Source: Straminergon stramineum (taxonomy: Eukaryota > Streptophyta > Bryopsida > Hypnales > Calliergonaceae). From it: 64,000 nt of DNA. Shown here piece after piece: positions 59,111-64,000 of this stretch. Position numbers and translations under genes: made by a program. The stretch is from NCBI GenBank assembly GCA_963920665.1, contig OY987267.1, forward strand, positions 10,974,001 to 11,038,000, in the 5' to 3' direction. The notes under the pieces were generated by a model, which was given only the letters and a program-made list of their open reading frames with translations, made no database searches and was not told where the DNA came from. Every line of letters starts with the position of its first letter. The stretch's first letter is position 1.

Positions 59111-60583
59111 GTACGATTCCTCCTAAACAGATAGTAGACAAGGGACTCGGAAAATGTAAGGAAGGAAAAGAATAGTTAGGTTGTAGTTGCTGTTGGCGAC
59201 ATTTGTCAAACCATAGCAGTGCTACAAAATGAGAAAAACATTAACAACCATCGTTGGTGACCCTTTGTCAAACCATAGCGTTGTGCATAAAATAAAGAGC
59301 CAAAAGCACAACTCGCAAACCAAACACAACCCAAAACAAATGTATTGTAATTTGGAGCTCATTGCAACAAAGGAAAGTGGAAGATGGATATTGAAATTGT
59401 TGCCCACATACCCTAAAATATAACAACGTCACTTGCAGATTCTCACCCTCCTCTAATAACACTCATGATGACAAGGAACAGAAGTGGAGTGGCCACAATT
59501 ACTCCCAAACTCCTTAATGTCTAAGCTACGCTGCAAAGTAATGAAAGAACGCAGTGGCACCAAATGCAAGAGATCCATTGTGTATAGTTCAAACACAAAG
59601 ACGATTAACTTTGGGCTAGTGGAGAGGGAGTATAGTGGAGTGGAAGAAGAAAGCAATAATCTGAGGAGGAGTGGAAATGAAGGAGGGCGAAGTAGTAGAA
59701 GTCCTTGTGCAAAATCTGGCAATGCTACTTTCAATGCACTACACTCTTCTGGTGATGGACAATGAAACAGCTTGGACACCATTGGCGATATCCTCAGTTG
59801 AAGCCTAGCGCGCCAGGCGATGCGAGGGGCGGGACTTTAGCAACCTGGCGCCAACATCTGAATTTCAAATGTTGCGCAAGAAAAAACCCTGGCAACCGAT
59901 GGAGCGGCGGGTGGGGCTTTCAGGCCGCAATTTCGTAATCCTAGGTGTCCAGCAGGCGAATTTTTCAGGGTTTTTTTTCCTTTATTGTATTTTCGCTCGA
60001 TTATTTTGAGTGGTGCAATCTGGCCCAATTTCGCCAAAAAAAGAAGGGCTGGTAGACACTATTTGCTTCAATGGGGAAGGGGAAGAAATAGGGGTCTTCC
60101 CCGGTCCTCAACTTGGTGGGCTATCCACCACACCTTCCTCTACATTTTCTTTTGAGAAGTCAATGGGCGCGAAAGTTGTGTTTGTAACAAGGTAGAGCAA
60201 GTACGGTCTGGAATAGGTGGATGGCAAGCAACTCCCTCCATCAGAGCCAAACCTCCTTAACAACGAGGCGTCAGATCCAGACAATAGGCTCCTCGTCAAT
60301 GGCTGGTTTCTCTAAAATAGGTGCAATATAATGAAACCTCGCACCTGGACTAAGGTAATATAACAACAGAGCCTTCATATTATCCTTGATCCAAGGATAA
60401 CAGATCAAATACACAAGATTACACCCAACGCAAACCACATCAAAGCACACTAGAGGAGAGGGCAGAAGTTAAAATGAAACATCAAAATTTTTATATTATA
60501 AATGAACAAAACATATTGAATTATCCACATTTACAAAAAGTATTAAAAAACAAATCCAATCATCTACCACAACACCCAGGAGT
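59111..60583. other. Spacer between two minus-strand relics, with a GC-rich patch
   Basis: GC-rich sequence at about 59,790-60,070 (CCTAGCGCGCCAGGCGATGC type) contrasts with the AT-rich surroundings and could be the upstream end of the hAT element. The open frames at 59,453-59,782 and nearby have no recognised domain. Confidence 0.4.
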
Positions 60584-61379
60584 CTAAGTCCTACAATTCT
60601 TGGAATCAATCACTAATTTCATCCCAGGGAGTACATAACGGGACCCAAAGTTCCTAGCAGACTCCCTAAATTCGTGCATAAGCAAATCAACATTATATGA
60701 GGTGTTTGTGACCCAGGATTCACCAATCCAGTTTGCCTCTATATAATCTCGTAAACCACCCAGACACCCGGTTGACATTCCTCGTGGAGTCACCTCAACC
60801 AAGGTGCAAGGCTCTCCATAAGTATTTTATCCCTACGCACGTGACGATTCCAACTCTCTAGGAATATCACATTTTTGTTCTCATTGAGGACACTTTTTGT
60901 GGAGAGTCATCAATGAGAAGAGTGTTTTCATTGCTAAAAGATGACTTGTCATCAGAATCCAAAAAAAAATGATCCCCAAGCACTTTCAAAAACAAAGGCT
61001 TGAAAGGATTCCCACCATAGACAAGAGACATTTCCACCTTCTTTCACTTGTCCTGACCTAGGATATCAAAATGTGGTCTACAATTTTGGCAAAGGAATCC
61101 GACAATGGGCTCCACTATTTTCTTCAACATAGAGCTCCTCACTATGATGCGCTTAGAAATCTTACAAACCTTGTCTAAAAATTCCCTCACATAGGGACAA
61201 ACGTAGACCGCCTTTGTCCCAATTAGAGTGGGCTTCCTATTAGAAAACACATTGTCCTCAATATGATGAACTCTGCCACCCTTAACGGAGGACCTAGCTA
61301 CGCACTCACAAAGCACTCGGTTCAAGTTGAATACAACGTTCAACCACCTCTGTCGTGGTTGAGCCACTAATGATGACAC
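60584..61379 (-). pseudogene. FCP1/NIF-type phosphatase-domain relic
   Basis: On the minus strand, 61,379-61,044 encodes VVFNLNRVLC, TKAVYVCPYVREFLDKV, IVRSSM and VEPIVGFLC. This is the layout of plant FCP1-homology (HAD phosphatase) domains, where FDLNGVLC is expected. The continuation (about 61,040-60,850) reads KPLFLKVLG and LLIDDSPQK, the DD motif of the fold, then frame damage. 60,802-60,584 carries LGGLRDYIEANW, the end of the domain. The catalytic first Asp is Asn (AAC), and a stop lies near 60,870, so it is inactive. Stand-alone gene, capture by a transposon and part of a larger transposon-encoded protein all remain open. Confidence 0.65.
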
Positions 61380-61899
61380 TTGCTACGGCAGACCTTCACT
61401 GTGACTTCCCAATACTACCTGATGAAAGCATAACATGTGAAAGAAATAGTTACCTGTTAAAAGGTAGAACTAGGAGAACTATACAATGGCGAACAACAAT
61501 GAATCCCACTAAGCAATTCCAAAATCCCTCCGATGAAAGATTGTTTGAGTGCCAATGGATAGTGCACACTTCTAAGTGCTTTGTGCTAGACAAAAACATG
61601 TACAATATCAATTAATTAGACACAAGCCTATTGAGAGGCTTTCAAGCCAATTTATTACAAAATAATTTACAATACATCTGGTAGAATAATCGTGGATTAA
61701 TACCTAGTTATGTACAATTGTCACCTACACTCCACATTAATATCTACACTATGCTACAAGACGCGGTCACTAAAGAATGGCTTTGCGACGCCACAAAATC
61801 ACTAACTGTCCACTCCTTGTAAAGAAGAATGAATTGAAATAAGAGTCTCTTAGTTGGAAAGGGAAAGATATTGAAGTCATAACAAAAAACCGTCACATT

Positions 61900-63961
61900 G
61901 CATAAGACTGACTCAGGAATAATTATATGGGTCAGAAAGTGTAGGAGAATGTACGAGGTCGTCCTCCAAATTTTTGGTCACATCCTCCAAGTAGTCTCCA
62001 TAATCAACAATGTTGTCGTCCTTGTCGTCGGGGTTCTATGACTCTACCGGAAACTCCAAATGGGAGGACTTCTTTGGAGCAGAAATATATTCATCGGCTA
62101 TCCCCTCCTCTTGAGTTTCTAGAACCGCCTCTAAATTGGGTGTGAGTTCAGATGACTAATCAATATTATCCTCATCTCAAGGATAATCTAGATTAGTTGG
62201 AGTTTCAAGTATAGGTGCAATAACAATTAAAGGGATTGTATGTGCAACTTTAGTTTCTACATCTTGATCTGGGACAGCGGAACCAACTATCAATTCCCCC
62301 GACGGGGGTAGACTTGCACCAACCAAAGAAGAAGAATTCAAGACATGGTTATCTATGACTTGAACATTAGCCTCACCTTCTATGGCTGTTGACTACTGTC
62401 CAGAGGCATGAGAAGAAATTCCTAGATCTTGGACATGGTGAAATACTTATTCCAATGTTCTAGAATTCCAATTAAGTTGGGCCTTCAAAAGTCAATTCTC
62501 CTCCATTACTGCTACAATCCTTTCTTTCTCAAGCCTGTCCTCTTCTCGTTTTTTAGCCTTCTTCTCTTCTTGTTCTCTCTAGAACTCCATGTTCTTTGTC
62601 TTCACCTGTACAATTGGTTGCGTGATAGTACATAGAGTATGCTCAATTCTTTCATCAACATCATGATCTAGCAAGGATTGTTCAATAGAGGTGCAACCCT
62701 AATCAACCTCTGTTTCGCCAAAGTTGACACCTTGAATGTTAGAGTATGAATTGTCTATGTCATTGAGATCGATATTGACTTTAATGATAGGCTCTTTTTG
62801 TTTCCATGCCCTCTCAATTTTTGCATCTAATTCGGGAACTACTCCACATGTTGATGCACGTTCTCGAGACAAAACCTGGAAGTCTTTGGCAAAAACTTCA
62901 AGATCACCGCTTCGGAAAATGTTTGTATTTGTTCCAAATTCATCGATATTGAGGTTTGACTCTCTTTAGTCGGGAAGGACATCCCCTTTAACTGGTGGTG
63001 CATCAATGTCCTCTCCTATAGATGGTGTGGAATCAAAATCCAATTCTAGAATGCTATGAAGCTGTGGACAAACGTAATTTGCAAGATAGGGGGAATTATC
63101 ATGCAAGAAGTCATTCACGTTTGCTCTATTGCCAAAACTGGCCATCTCCATCAACTTCTCTCGTGTGTGCTTGTCATCTATAGCATAACAGAAGAGTCCA
63201 CAAATCTGCACATTAAAGAGTTTTCGTCAATGTCAAACACTCCTTAAACTTCACATACAATATAACATACCTATTATCATCGAGGCGATGATAAAAAGAA
63301 CAAAGTAACTAAATCAAGTTCATAAGAACTCAAAACAATCAAATACCAAAGCGACCACTACAAGAGAAAGGGGTGTTTTTAAGCAAGTCATTAAGTATAG
63401 TCCTACACATCAGATTTTAAGTAATGACCTTTGAGGAGATTTTCAGTAAAAATTTACTAGAAATACATGTTATTCTAGTAAAATTTTACCGAAAATCTCT
63501 TTAAAGGTCATTACTTAAAATCTAATGTCTAGGACTATACTTAAAAACTTGTTTAAAACACTCCTTTTTCTTGTAGTGGACTAACTCAAGGAAGTAAAGA
63601 AAATTATCTTCGAGGCGAAGATAATAAACATACTATTCCAGATTTTACCTTAGCAACTATTAGAAACTTCAATCCGGAGTAAACGCTCATTACATTCTCT
63701 CCTCAGACAACAAAGCTCTGTAGTAGGTCAATGTAGAACTCCATCCTCAGCTTGTTGTTATGGACTCTATACTTGTCTTCATTGTTGAAACAGAACTCCA
63801 TATGGTACGGAATAAGGGATGTACTATACTGGTTCTTCATCGCTTCAATCTTGTTGAGCACGCTGTCATCTCCCTTCTTTAACAGAAAAAATAATGTAAC
63901 TGGGAGTGCAACCGCTCAATTGCTCACACTATTTAAGTGCTCAGCCTTACATGGATTATAA
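61900..63961 (-). pseudogene. Decayed N-terminal part of the FCP1-domain gene
   Basis: The minus strand reads as a low-complexity protein broken by many stops. Fragments run from 63,961 (KKGDDSVLNKIEAMKNQYS), through 63,211-62,966 (ending DIDAPPVKGDVLPD), a Lys/Glu-rich coiled-coil-like stretch near 62,520-62,585 (EEKKAKKREEDRLEKERI), to acidic segments near 62,000. It precedes the phosphatase domain in the same direction, so I infer one former gene. The miniature element at 63,356 splits it. No domain recognised here. Confidence 0.4.
63356..63578. mobile_element. CACTA-type miniature element, 223 bp, GAC duplication
   Basis: Ends CACTACAAGAGAAAGGGG and, on the other strand, CACTACAAGAAAAAGGAG. 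The 3-bp duplication GAC is at 63,353-63,355 and 63,579-63,581. The interior is largely palindromic: a segment around AAGTATAGTCCTA pairs with TAGGACTATACTT, and AAATTTTAC-type halves also pair. It is closely related to 43,327-43,529. Confidence 0.88.
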
Positions 63962-64000
63962 ATGGCCATCTTGATTACAAATTTATTCAAATTCTTTGCT

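Overview
The window is AT-rich nuclear DNA from a land plant. It holds two convincing genes, both receptor-like-kinase-family kinases of the plant type, in about 60 kb of transposon debris. Gene 1 has nine introns, mostly short (about 90 to 900 bases), with ordinary GT-AG borders. The combination of short introns, low gene density, a decayed piggyBac transposase, a ZNF862/KIAA1586-like hAT relic and many small inverted-repeat elements makes me think of a non-seed plant such as a bryophyte. That placement is inference. I found no rRNA, convincing tRNA, CRISPR array or bacterial-type operon.

Layout. 1-13.3 kb: mobile-element debris, namely a piggyBac terminal fragment (to 1,926), a 990-bp TTAA-flanked piggyBac derivative (2,699-3,688), two poly(A)-tailed retroposons with exact target-site duplications (4.4 and 6.15 kb), and several inverted-repeat elements. 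13.3-20.3 kb: gene 1, a ten-exon gene for an 837-residue kinase with an N-terminal USP-like (adenine nucleotide alpha-hydrolase-like) domain. Two short upstream ORFs precede it, a 128-bp tandem duplication sits on one splice junction, and a perfect 39-bp-arm hairpin lies downstream of the stop. 20.3-31 kb: AT-rich intergenic DNA with diverged repeats. 31-36.4 kb: a GC-richer island with gene 2, an intronless 469-residue kinase-like protein that has HRN in place of HRD and is probably a pseudokinase. 36.4-64 kb: piggyBac derivatives, six CACTA-type miniature elements, a SWIM zinc-finger relic (about 40-41.3 kb), the piggyBac transposase pseudogene (about 48.2-50.6 kb), a minus-strand hAT pseudogene (55.7-59.1 kb) and a minus-strand decayed gene with an FCP1/NIF-type phosphatase domain (60.6-64 kb).

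How the parts fit. The two kinases are not a functional cluster, as 14 kb of repeats separates them. Gene 1 keeps its catalytic Lys, Glu, HRD and DFG residues. Gene 2 lacks the catalytic Asp and a normal glycine loop, so it is better read as a membrane-anchored scaffold or regulator. The transposon layer has an internal logic. The piggyBac relic's right end shares terminal sequence with two other fragments, and TTAA-bounded derivatives lie nearby. The CACTA miniatures share a CACTASAAG-like terminus, and five of six have perfect 3-bp duplications.

Limits. Exon borders were read by eye and checked by phase, family assignments are from memory, and no search or alignment program was run. I did not find a clear new multi-gene system. 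The best leads are the perfect hairpin, the chained upstream ORFs, the pseudokinase and the transposon families.
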